Positions 41,635 to 49,935 of a DNA stretch of 58,698 nt are shown piece after piece. Below the pieces are notes generated by a model. That model did not search any database, was not told the origin of the DNA, and saw only the letters and a list, made by a program, of their open reading frames with translations. This stretch comes from Spirochaetota bacterium (GTDB lineage Bacteria > Spirochaetota > UBA12135 > COTS27 > JAFLEE01): positions 1-58,698 of the forward strand of contig JAFLEE010000026.1 in assembly GCA_017302015.1 (NCBI GenBank), written 5' to 3'. Each line of letters starts with the position of its first letter. The stretch's first letter is position 1. The position numbers and the translations under genes were made by a program.

Positions 41635-42630
41635 ATGGCGACCCTGAAGGATGTGGCGAAGCGCGCCGGCATGTCGGTGACCACGGTCGCCACCATCCTG
41701 CGGGGCCAAACGGAACGCTACGCCCCCGGGACGGTCGCCGACGTCCACGCGGCGGCGCGCGCCGTGGGGTACGTCCCCAACCATTTCTCCCGCCAATTGG
41801 TGAAGGGCCGCACGGGCGTCCTCCTCTTCGTCCTCTCGCGGGGGGCCGGGGCGACCTTCAACCAGCAGATCCTCCTAAGCCTCCCCGAAGCGGCGCGGGA
41901 GGCGGGGTTTGAACTCCTCCTGGAACCGGTGCCGCCCGAGGCCCTCGCCCCCGACGGCGCCAGCTTCCTCAAGGGGCGCTATTTCGACGGGATCCTCCTC
42001 AACCAGACCGGGATGACCGGGGAGCAGATGGACGGGATGGAGCGCGCCCTGGATGCCTCGGGCATCCCCTTCGTCTGGTTCAACCAGGATCGGCCGATGA
42101 ACGCGGTCTTTCCCGACGAACGGGGGGATAGCGAGCGCCTCGGTTGCGGCCTTTGGGAGGCCGGCCATCGCCGGGTGCTCTACGTCGGCCACGCCCCGAC
42201 CCACGCCCATTTCTCTTCCCGCCTGCGCTACGCCGGGCTGAAGGGTTCCTTCACCGCTTGCAGCGGCGCCTGGGCGGAATGCCTCACGCCGATGGACCGG
42301 GATTGGGCCCGCGGCCAGGCGGCCTGGAGGGATCTTCTGCGCGGGCTCCGCGACCCCGCGCCGCCATGGGATGGCGTCGTGTTTTCCCACCCCTTCCTCG
42401 CACCGCTTTTCCTCCAGGAAGTCGGGGCGATGGAGCTTCCCTTCTATTCGTTCGATGCGCCCCCCGGTGCTTGGGGCGACTTGGACTGGTACGGGCAATT
42501 CATCCCTTGGGAAGAGGTGGCCAGGCGCGCGGTGGAGATGCTCGTGGAGCGCCTCGGCCACCGGGGCCGCTCGGCAGCTTCCGTCTCCTTACCGGGCCGC
42601 CTCCGCTTCCCATCCCGCACGGGCCTTTAG
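41635..42630 (+). CDS. LacI-family transcriptional regulator
   Basis: 331 residues. The HTH MATLKDVAKRAGMSVTTVATIL is at the N-terminus, followed by the hinge YVPNHFSRQLVKGRTGVLLFVLS and a ligand-binding domain with GILLNQTGMTGEQMDG, RRVLYVGHAP and VFSHPFLAPLF. The ATG at 41635 is chosen as the natural HTH start. Just before it, TTCAAT lies 7 nt from the ATG, a weaker relative of the boxes before other regulators. Its stop overlaps the stop of the convergent RND pump gene by 4 bases. Its targets are unknown. Confidence 0.9.
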   Translation: MATLKDVAKRAGMSVTTVATILRGQTERYAPGTVADVHAAARAVGYVPNHFSRQLVKGRTGVLLFVLSRGAGATFNQQILLSLPEAAREAGFELLLEPVPPEALAPDGASFLKGRYFDGILLNQTGMTGEQMDGMERALDASGIPFVWFNQDRPMNAVFPDERGDSERLGCGLWEAGHRRVLYVGHAPTHAHFSSRLRYAGLKGSFTACSGAWAECLTPMDRDWARGQAAWRDLLRGLRDPAPPWDGVVFSHPFLAPLFLQEVGAMELPFYSFDAPPGAWGDLDWYGQFIPWEEVARRAVEMLVERLGHRGRSAASVSLPGRLRFPSRTGL

Positions 42631-45600
42631 GCGGGATGGGACTCCCGCGCCGCCGGCCTCGAGCCCGCGGTCGGGGGCTCGCGCCGATAAAGGAGCACGT
42701 AGAGCGCGGGCAGCACGAGGAGCGTGAGGAGCGTCGAGGTGACCAGGCCCCCCATGACCACGACCGCCAGGGGTTTTTGGATGTCGGCCCCGGACCCCGT
42801 GGCGTAGAGCATGGGCAGGTGCCCGATGAAACTGGTGAGGGCCGTCATGACGAGCGGCCGGAAACGAAGATCGCATCCTTCGCGCACGGTTTCGGCCACG
42901 GAATGCCCCCTCTCCCGCAATTGCCTGAAAAAGGCCACCAGCACCACCCCGTTCTGCACCGCGATCCCGAGGAGCACGATGAAGGCCACCGCCGCCGAGA
43001 CCGACAGCGGCATGCGGAAGATCACCACCGCCACCACCCCGCCCACCAGCGCGAACGGCAAGTTCAGGAGGACCAGGAGCGAATGCCCGACGGACCCCAA
43101 GGCGAGGTAAAGGAGCACCAGGATGAGCGCGAGCACCACGGGCACCACGATCCCGAGTTGGCGCATGGCCCGCTTCTGGTTCTCGAACTGACCCCCGTAC
43201 TCGGCGTGGTAGCCGCGGGGCAACTCCTTCTCCAGCCCGGCCAGGGTGGACTGCACGTCGGCGACGAACCCCCCCAGATCGCGGCCGCGCACGTTGGCCT
43301 CCACCACCACGCGCCGCATACCGTTCTCGCGGCTGATCTGCGCGGGGGCCTCCCGGACTTCGAGGCGCGCCAACCGGGAGAGCGGCACCCGCTCGCCCCC
43401 GGGCGCCGGGATGAGGAGGCGCTCGAGTTCGGGGAGATCGCTGCGGGCCGACTCGGGGAAGCGCACCACGATGGCGAACCGCCGTTGGCCTTCGATGAGG
43501 GTCGAGGCTTTCTTCCCCGCCACCGCGGTCTCGATGACCGCGTTCACGTCCGACACGTTGATCCCCCATCGGGCGACGGCTTCCCGGTCGATGGCGACAT
43601 CGATCTGTTCCATGCCCGAGATCTGCTCCACCTTCACGTCCCGCGCGCCCTCCACCGCGCCCACCAGGGCGCCCGCCCGGTCGGCGAATTTCTTGAGGAC
43701 CTCGAGGTCGGGGCCGAAGATCTTCACCGCCAGATCGCTCTTCACGCCGGAGATCAGCTCGTTGACGCGCAGGGCGATCGGCTGGGAAAAAGACAGCCGC
43801 AAGCCGGGGATCTCGGAGAGATCCCGGCGGATCGCCTCCACCAATTCGGCCTTGCTGCGCCCGGTCCCCCACTGCTTGGAAGGCTTCAGCATGATGAATA
43901 AGTCGGTCTGCTCCGGCCCCATCGGATCCTCCGAAATCTCGGCCCGGCCCGTCTTGCTCACCACCATCGCGATCTCCTTGAACTTCCCGAGGCGTTTTTC
44001 CATGTAGGTCGCCACCTCGACGGACCCGCCCAGGGAGGCGTTGGGGAGGCGCACGACGTTGACCGCGATCGCGCCCTCGTCCAGGGGCGGCATGAACTCC
44101 GTCCCCACCAGGGGAACGAGGGCCAACGCGACGGCCAGGGCCGCGACCGCCGCGGCCACCGTCGTCTTGGGCCGCCGCAGCACGCGATCCAGGGCCCGGT
44201 GGTAGCCCTGGTGGAAGCGGCGGATGAAGGGGAACTCCTTCTCGGGGCCCGGCTTCAGGAGCCATTGGGAGAGCACCGGAACCACCGTCAAGGCCATCCC
44301 CAGCGACACGAGGAGGGCGATGAGCATGGTGAGGGCCAAGGGCGCGAACATCTTCCCTTCGATTCCCTGGAGGGTGAAGAGGGGGAGCAGGATGAGCGCG
44401 ACGATGAGCACCGAGAAGGCCACCGGGTTCGCCACCTCGAGGAGCGCGGCCGCGACGGCCCCCAGCCTCCGGTCGTCCCTGTCCAAGACCGAGAGATGGC
44501 GGCGGATATTCTCCACCACCACGATGGAGGCGTCCACCACCATCCCCACCGAGAAGGCGAGCCCCCCCAGGCTCATGAGGTTCGAGGAAACCCCGACGGC
44601 CCCCATGACGATGAAGCTCACGAGGAAAGTGAGGGGCAGGGAGAGCACCACGATGAGCGCGGGGCGGAACTCGGCCAGGAAGAGGAAGAGCACCAGGATG
44701 ACGAAGAGACCGCCCTCCAGGAGCGCATCCTTCACCGTCTTGAGGCACGCCTCGATCAGGGAGGTCCGGTCGTAGAAGACGCCCAGGCGCACCCCCTCCG
44801 GCAGACTCGCGCGAACGCTTCCCACCACGTCCTTGACGCGGTCCACCACCTCCTTCGAGTTGGCGCCCTTGAGCATGATGATCATGCCGGCGACGACTTC
44901 CCCGCGCCCGTCCCGAGTCACGGCGCCCTGGCGGGGCTCGGAGCCGATGACGACCTCGGCCACGTCGCGCACCATGACGGGCGCCCCGTTCTCCGATTTG
45001 AGCACGATCCGCTCGAGGTCGGGGATGTCGCGCAGCAGCCCGACCCCGCGGAGGTAGTACTGCTCCCAACCCCGCACCACCACGCCGCCCCCGGCGTTGG
45101 CGTTATTGCGCTCCACCGCCGCCACCACCGACTCGACCGTGAGGCCGTACTTGAGGAGTTTCTCGGGGGACACCACCACCTGGTACTGCTTGACGTAGCC
45201 CCCGAAACTATTGACCTCGTTCACCCCCGGGATCGGCTTGAGGCGCGGCGCCACCAGCCAATCCTGGATCGTGCGCAATTCCAGGGCCCCGTGCCGGTCG
45301 CTCTCGAGCGTGTACTGGAAGATTTCCCCGAGCCCGGTGCTGATGGGCCCGAGTTCGGGCTCGACCCCCGCGGGCAATTCGGCGCGGGCCATGGCCAGGC
45401 GCTCGAACACCTGCTGGCGCGTCCAATAGGTCTCCGCGCCGTCGTCGAAGATGACGACCACCTGGGACAGGCCCGCCTTGGAGAGGGAGCGCACCTCGCG
45501 CACCCGCGGCAAGCCGCGCATCACCTGCTCCACCGGTTGGCTCACCCGTTGCTCCACGTCCACGGCGGCCAGGCCGGGGGCCTTGGAGAGGATCATGACC

Positions 45601-45734
45601 TGGGTATTGCTCACGTCGGGGAAGGCGTCGATGGGCAGGCGGATCCACGCGAACACCCCCAGGAGGACGAGGGCGGCCGCGGTGACGAGCACCAGCAAGC
45701 GCTGGCGCAGCATGATTTGGAGGATCTGCAGCAT
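42627..45734 (-). CDS. Heavy-metal RND efflux pump, CzcA/CusA family
   Basis: 1035-residue inner-membrane proton-driven pump that drives metal ions out through the CzcB/TolC-like partners. It has 12 membrane helices and two large periplasmic loops. The HME-RND signature in helix 4 reads GGLAFSVGMVVDASIVVVEN. The N-terminus LPIDAFPDVSNTQVMILSKAPGLAAVDVEQRV and the porter loops (TRQQVFERLAMARAELPAG) are typical. Reading cannot separate the Cu/Ag type from the Co/Zn/Cd type with confidence. It is the last gene of the operon and converges with the LacI gene. Confidence 0.93.
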   Translation of the reverse strand: MLQILQIMLRQRLLVLVTAAALVLLGVFAWIRLPIDAFPDVSNTQVMILSKAPGLAAVDVEQRVSQPVEQVMRGLPRVREVRSLSKAGLSQVVVIFDDGAETYWTRQQVFERLAMARAELPAGVEPELGPISTGLGEIFQYTLESDRHGALELRTIQDWLVAPRLKPIPGVNEVNSFGGYVKQYQVVVSPEKLLKYGLTVESVVAAVERNNANAGGGVVVRGWEQYYLRGVGLLRDIPDLERIVLKSENGAPVMVRDVAEVVIGSEPRQGAVTRDGRGEVVAGMIIMLKGANSKEVVDRVKDVVGSVRASLPEGVRLGVFYDRTSLIEACLKTVKDALLEGGLFVILVLFLFLAEFRPALIVVLSLPLTFLVSFIVMGAVGVSSNLMSLGGLAFSVGMVVDASIVVVENIRRHLSVLDRDDRRLGAVAAALLEVANPVAFSVLIVALILLPLFTLQGIEGKMFAPLALTMLIALLVSLGMALTVVPVLSQWLLKPGPEKEFPFIRRFHQGYHRALDRVLRRPKTTVAAAVAALAVALALVPLVGTEFMPPLDEGAIAVNVVRLPNASLGGSVEVATYMEKRLGKFKEIAMVVSKTGRAEISEDPMGPEQTDLFIMLKPSKQWGTGRSKAELVEAIRRDLSEIPGLRLSFSQPIALRVNELISGVKSDLAVKIFGPDLEVLKKFADRAGALVGAVEGARDVKVEQISGMEQIDVAIDREAVARWGINVSDVNAVIETAVAGKKASTLIEGQRRFAIVVRFPESARSDLPELERLLIPAPGGERVPLSRLARLEVREAPAQISRENGMRRVVVEANVRGRDLGGFVADVQSTLAGLEKELPRGYHAEYGGQFENQKRAMRQLGIVVPVVLALILVLLYLALGSVGHSLLVLLNLPFALVGGVVAVVIFRMPLSVSAAVAFIVLLGIAVQNGVVLVAFFRQLRERGHSVAETVREGCDLRFRPLVMTALTSFIGHLPMLYATGSGADIQKPLAVVVMGGLVTSTLLTLLVLPALYVLLYRREPPTAGSRPAARESHPA

Positions 45735-45744
45735 GGGGCCCGCC

Positions 45745-47106
45745 CTAATCGGCGCAGCCTGCGCCCATCTTGGACCGCAGCACGTCGGATTTCATGAGGA
45801 AGGCGCCGTCGGCGACCACGGATTCATCGCCGCGCAAGCCGCGGGTGAGCTCCACGAAGCCGGCGAATTTCCGGCCGATCTCCACCGGCCGCCTCAGCCA
45901 ATAATCCCCGTAGCGGTGCACGAAGACGAAGAGCCGTCCCGCGTCGGCGAGCACCGCCGACTGGGGGAGGGCGAGGACCTGGGCATTCCCCGGGAGGAGA
46001 AGCCTCACGTTCGCGAACATCCCGGCCATGAGGCGCGTCCCCTCATTCGCGACCACCAGGCGGACCTTCGCCGTACGCGTGGCGCGATGGATGCTGGGTC
46101 CGACGAGATCGACGACCCCGGGGAACTCCCGCCCCGGATAGGCCTGCACCGAGACCAAGGCGGCGAGGGGGCCGCGCCCCTGCTCTTCGCTCACCAGCGC
46201 CACATCCCGCTCGTAGACATCGGCCCAGATCCACAGCGAAGAGGGATCGCCCACGGTGGCCAAGGGCTCCTCCGAGCGCAGGATTTCTCCCGCTACGGCG
46301 TGCAGGTCGAGGATGATCCCGGCGACCGGGGCCCTCACGGCGAAATGCCCGGAGGCCGAGTCGGCCGCCGTTCCCGCGGCCTCCGACGGGGCCACCCCCA
46401 ATTGACTGAGGCGGCCCGTCGCCTTCGCCAGGCGCAATTCGGCGCTCTCCCATTCCTGGCGCGCGGCGGAGACCTCCTTCTCGGAGGCGATGGCTTCCTT
46501 CTGGAGGGCCGCGAGCCGCTCGTGGTTCCGGCGCGCCACGGCGACCAGCCCCTGGGCTTCCCGGATCCCGGCCTGGGCTTCGCCGACGGCCGTCGATTCG
46601 CAATCGAAGAGGGCCTCGCCTTGGGCCACCCGGTCGCCCAGGTTCACGCGCACGCGCCGGATCACGCCCTCCACGGGCACCCGAATATGGGCCACGCGCC
46701 GTTCGTCGAATTGCACTTCGCCGTTGAGGTCCAAACTCCGGGTCACGGGGCGCTTCTGGGCCTTCACCACCTTGAAGAGGCCGTCCTTCACCAATCGCTC
46801 GGTCGCCTTCACGACCCCCACCTCGTAGCGGCATTCATCGCAGGCGTGGGTCTTCACCTTATGTTCGCACTCCAGGGCGAAGAGATCCTCCGCGCTCCGG
46901 TCGAGGTCGGATGGCTTTTCATCTGCCCGTCCGTGCTCGCTCTCATGATCATGCCCTTGGGGCGCTCCCTTCGTACCTTGGGCCTGCGTTCCGGGGGGGC
47001 AGCAATCATCCCCCGCTGCGGCATGGGGACCCGCTTTTTCCCCCGTGCAGGAAGCGAGCCACAAGAGCAAGCCGATCAGGACGCGAACAGTTTTGCGAGG
47101 GTCCAT
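45745..47106 (-). CDS. RND periplasmic adaptor (CzcB/CusB-like) with N-terminal metal-binding region
   Basis: 453 residues. Lipobox LWLASC (Cys20) anchors it. The next 80 residues hold probable metal ligands: a Cys-Cys pair (35-36), a His/Asp-rich GHDHESEHG (51-59) and CEHKVKTHACDECRYEVG (80-97), the heavy-metal-binding module seen in some CusB/CzcB proteins. The usual adaptor domains follow: barrel-sandwich (VPVEGVIRRVRVNLGDRVAQG), a helical hairpin (LVAVARRNHERLAALQ) and beta barrel. It lies 10 bases upstream of the pump gene and 1 base behind the channel gene. Confidence 0.91.
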   Translation of the reverse strand: MDPRKTVRVLIGLLLWLASCTGEKAGPHAAAGDDCCPPGTQAQGTKGAPQGHDHESEHGRADEKPSDLDRSAEDLFALECEHKVKTHACDECRYEVGVVKATERLVKDGLFKVVKAQKRPVTRSLDLNGEVQFDERRVAHIRVPVEGVIRRVRVNLGDRVAQGEALFDCESTAVGEAQAGIREAQGLVAVARRNHERLAALQKEAIASEKEVSAARQEWESAELRLAKATGRLSQLGVAPSEAAGTAADSASGHFAVRAPVAGIILDLHAVAGEILRSEEPLATVGDPSSLWIWADVYERDVALVSEEQGRGPLAALVSVQAYPGREFPGVVDLVGPSIHRATRTAKVRLVVANEGTRLMAGMFANVRLLLPGNAQVLALPQSAVLADAGRLFVFVHRYGDYWLRRPVEIGRKFAGFVELTRGLRGDESVVADGAFLMKSDVLRSKMGAGCAD

Positions 47107-47107
47107 G

Positions 47108-48403
47108 TCATTCTTCTCCCATTAGGGTTTTCAATTTCGCGATATTCGAACGGGCCTCGATGTACGAGGCCAACGCCACGCGCCGCGTCTCCAGGAGCGT
47201 GCGGCGCGCGTCCATGAGGTCCAGCAATCCCGCCTCGCCGAGGCGCCATGTTTTCTCGACCACGAGGGCCGCCGCTTCCGCGCGGGGCAGGATGCGCTCC
47301 CGGTAGCTTTGGGCCATCCCATGCTGCGCCCGGCAGGCGGCGAGCAATTCCAGCCCTTCCGCCCCGGCCTCAAACTCGAGGGCCTCCAGCGAATTTTTAG
47401 TCGCGGCCTGCCGCTCCCTGGCGGCGAGGTGTTTTTTTCCGCTCCAGGCCCAGACCGGAAACTCCAGGTTCAAGGAGAGCCCGTAGGCTTGCCGATCCAA
47501 TTCCTGGGCGGTGAACACCCGCACCGCGGGGGAAGGGGCCTTCGCCCGGCGTTCCCATTCGAGCTCCGCCGCCCGTTCCCGGAGCCGGGCCCTTTCCAGG
47601 AGGAGGGCGGGATCCTGGGCCCTGATTTTTCGCGCCACCGCCTCTTCGGTCGGCAATTCCGGGAGCGCGCGAAGATCTGCTTCGATGCGCAGCCCCGCTC
47701 CCGGCGGCGCCCCCAACCAGAGCGCCAGAAGCCCCCTCGAACCGCCCAGCGCCAGGCGTGCGGCCTCCAAATCGGCGCGCATCTTTTCCCACTCCACCTC
47801 GAGCCGCATGGCCTCCACCGGGCGCGCCTCGCCCTGGGCGACCCGGGTTTGGACGATTTTTCTCAAGGCCTCAGTTTGCTTGAGGCCTTCCTCGAGGGTT
47901 TCCACCCGCGCCTCGGCCGCCGCGTGGTCCCAGAAGAGGTCGCCCAGCCTCAGGAGGATTTCCCGACGGAGCACGATGGCCTCGACCTGGCTCGATGCCA
48001 GCGCCGCCTTGCCCATTTCAAACCTCGCCCCGTGTTGGAGGAGGCCGCCCAACGGAAATTGGAGGGAGAGGCCCCATTCCACCCGCGAATCGCCGGTGTT
48101 CCGCGCCTGGGCCCACGCGGTGTTCCATTCGATCGATGGATCCGCGGGCGCCTCCACAGCTCCGGCTAGCGCCCGGGAGGCGGCCACTTGGTGGGCCGCG
48201 GCCGACAAGCGGGGATGGCGATCGACGGCTTTCACCACCTCGCGCCAAGTAAGCCGGGGAGTTTCCACGACCAGTGAATCATTTCGCCGCTGGGGCGAAG
48301 CATCAGGCCTGTCCGCCGGGTACAGGGCGGCGAAAAACGCGAAAAACCCGCCTCCCACCGCGCGAGCGCAGGGCCCCCATGACCGAAATCCAAGCCATCC
48401 CAT
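47108..48403 (-). CDS. TolC/CzcC-family outer-membrane efflux protein
   Basis: 431 residues, outer-membrane channel of the RND system. It has an N-terminal signal-like hydrophobic stretch (AVGGGFFAFFAALYPAD), then two repeats with long helices (RHPRLSAAAHQVAASRALAG, VETLEEGLKQTEALRKIVQTRVAQGEARPVEAMRLEVEWEKM; later LELLAACRAQHGMAQSYRERILPRAEAAA, GLLDLMDARRTLLETRRVALASYIEARSNIAKLKTLMG). These match the OEP family pattern. GGAGG lies 6 bases before the ATG. Its stop is 1 base from the adaptor start. Confidence 0.88.
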   Translation of the reverse strand: MGWLGFRSWGPCARAVGGGFFAFFAALYPADRPDASPQRRNDSLVVETPRLTWREVVKAVDRHPRLSAAAHQVAASRALAGAVEAPADPSIEWNTAWAQARNTGDSRVEWGLSLQFPLGGLLQHGARFEMGKAALASSQVEAIVLRREILLRLGDLFWDHAAAEARVETLEEGLKQTEALRKIVQTRVAQGEARPVEAMRLEVEWEKMRADLEAARLALGGSRGLLALWLGAPPGAGLRIEADLRALPELPTEEAVARKIRAQDPALLLERARLRERAAELEWERRAKAPSPAVRVFTAQELDRQAYGLSLNLEFPVWAWSGKKHLAARERQAATKNSLEALEFEAGAEGLELLAACRAQHGMAQSYRERILPRAEAAALVVEKTWRLGEAGLLDLMDARRTLLETRRVALASYIEARSNIAKLKTLMGEE

Positions 48404-48480
48404 CTGAATCCTCCGTGTCTTGCCTAGACGTCCGGCTTGCGTGCCGCTACCCTCCGATTGGCGGAGGAACTTGCAGACCC

Positions 48481-48924
48481 CTACGGACTCGGCCTGGGCA
48501 GCACATCGATCGCCTTCCTTAACGCAGCTTGCCTGCCCGGGGCACCCTCGGCATCGAGCTGAAGGGCCGTCTCCCGGTAGGATCGGGCCTCCTGGATCGC
48601 CCGGTCGAAGCGCGCCCCCTCCGCCGGGGACGAAGCGCCCAGTGCGGATTTCAAAAAATCCAGCGACCGGATCAAACTTTCGGCGGGGACCGCCGAGCGG
48701 CAGAGGCGTTTGGCCTTCTCGAGTTTGCGGAGTTCCTCGAGGGATTTTTGGGCGCAGACCCAGGCGTCCTTCTCGTCGGTGAAATTCGTACGGGCGCCCC
48801 TCGTATCGGCCATGAGGGCCGCCTGATGGCGATGGGCATGGGAGGCGAATCGGTCCGCGAAAAGTCCGCTGGATACCGCAGCGAGGTAGGCGAGCCCCAA
48901 TAGGGGGAATGGGCGGATAGCCAA
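48481..48924 (-). CDS. Secreted protein of unknown function in the metal efflux operon
   Basis: 147 residues from a TTG at 48924, chosen because AAGGAG lies 6 bases upstream. It has an N-terminal signal sequence (FPLLGLAYLAAVSSGLFA), then a His-containing RFASHAHRHQAALMAD and a helical domain with two Cys (WVCAQKSLEELRKLEKAKRLCRSAVPAE). No family is recognised. It lies 77 bases upstream of the channel gene on the same strand, so it is probably part of the operon. A role in metal sensing or binding is a guess from position. Confidence 0.65.
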   Translation of the reverse strand: MAIRPFPLLGLAYLAAVSSGLFADRFASHAHRHQAALMADTRGARTNFTDEKDAWVCAQKSLEELRKLEKAKRLCRSAVPAESLIRSLDFLKSALGASSPAEGARFDRAIQEARSYRETALQLDAEGAPGRQAALRKAIDVLPRPSP

Positions 48925-49085
48925 GGGAAACTCCTTAGTCGATGCACGCACGCGTAAGCGATGGGCATCCTGACGCGCCGGGGGACCCTCGCATCGCGAG
49001 AACGGTCCGTGGCGGCCTAAACTTCACGCCGACTGGCGGCGGAAGGCACGGGGTGGGAACGGAGGGCGGATACACCGCCCGGATT

Positions 49086-49394
49086 TCAGGCGTTCAACCA
49101 GGGCGGTGGAACAGGTACTTCGTGGAAGGCGGAGGCGGGGTGGAGATAGGCGGGCGCCACGATGTTCCCAAAAGCGTGAAGACGCCGTGGCTCGGCCTGG
49201 GAATCGGGAGGCGTGAGAGAGAATGCCGTGCAGAGGCAATAACAATGGCAGCCCTCATCGGCGCTCGGGCAAGATTCATGGGTGCTCGAGTCCGCAGCGA
49301 AGGAGTCCGCGGGAGGCTCCAAGCAATTGGTCGACACCGATCCCGCGACCTGCGCTAGAAAAATAATTGAAAAAAGGAAGGCCAAGTATTTCAC
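49086..49394 (-). CDS. Small secreted Cys-rich protein at the head of the metal efflux operon
   Basis: 102 residues. A signal peptide (MKYLAFLFSIIFLAQVAGS) is followed by an acidic Ser-rich part and a cluster CHCYCLC (Cys49, His50, Cys51, Cys53, Cys55), with further Cys24 and Cys42 and a Pro-rich C-terminus. AAGGA lies 5 bases before the ATG. Small secreted proteins with such a His/Cys cluster accompany czc-type operons in other bacteria, but I cannot assign a family name. It is most likely a periplasmic metal-binding protein (inference). Confidence 0.6.
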   Translation of the reverse strand: MKYLAFLFSIIFLAQVAGSVSTNCLEPPADSFAADSSTHESCPSADEGCHCYCLCTAFSLTPPDSQAEPRRLHAFGNIVAPAYLHPASAFHEVPVPPPWLNA

Positions 49395-49935
49395 GTCCTT
49401 TTCAGTTTACCGGATCCATCCAACAATTGTCAAACTTTCGCGAGCGTCTACTACTTCGAAACGCCAATGCGCCTTGGAGCCCGTTGCCCTATTTCCATAA
49501 AGACCCTGTAAACTTTCTTCTGACCCTGGCCCCCGGCGGCAGGCAGGGAATCCCTACGGCGCGCCGCAGCGCCCAGTCGTGAGCCCCTGGAACATTTTGG
49601 ATGATGCGGATGAGCCCGAGCCGGGCCCCTAAATGCATACCCATCGATCACGATCGTGCACTTCAGGCCCGCTTCTCGATTGGCTCCCCCTAGACCCCCC
49701 TTGCCCATGACATCATCGACCCTTTTGTGCATTGCAGATGGATTTCGCCCCTATGAACCACAAGCGTATTGGCAGCGAGTAATCCCCCCCTGAGTAGAAC
49801 TAATGAAGGGAGTTCGAAACGATGAGAAGCCGCTTTCACATCCCGTTCTTCTTAAGGATGACGCGCAGGCGAATTTGACAAGTTCTAGCGAATTACTTAG
49901 AATAGCAACGTTACTATAAATCTATTGGAGTCACC
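49395..49935. other. Intergenic region of 541 bases, less GC-rich than its surroundings
   Basis: Lies between the divergent metal efflux operon and the large glycoside hydrolase. I see no convincing gene: the ORFs present lack ribosome-binding sites and family signatures. The right end holds a near-consensus sigma70 promoter (listed). The left end should hold the efflux promoter. The composition differs from coding DNA, consistent with regulatory DNA or remnants of older sequence. Confidence 0.55.
49875..49903 (+). promoter_or_regulatory. Near-consensus sigma70 promoter for the large glycoside hydrolase
   Basis: TTGACA (49875-49880), a 17-base spacer and TAGAAT (49898-49903). This is the best promoter match in the window. 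The predicted start is near 49910, giving a leader of about 26 nt that includes TTGGAG 5 bases before the ATG at 49936. Confidence 0.8.

Noticed and set aside
42589-45069. An 826-codon frame inside the RND pump gene
   Set aside because: The same strand in another frame encodes a full CzcA with all motifs. The alternative is Arg/Gly/Pro-rich, a typical GC-bias shadow.
49451-49732. A 93-codon minus-strand ORF in the large intergenic region
   Set aside because: No ribosome-binding site, no hydrophobic or domain pattern, and composition unlike coding DNA here.
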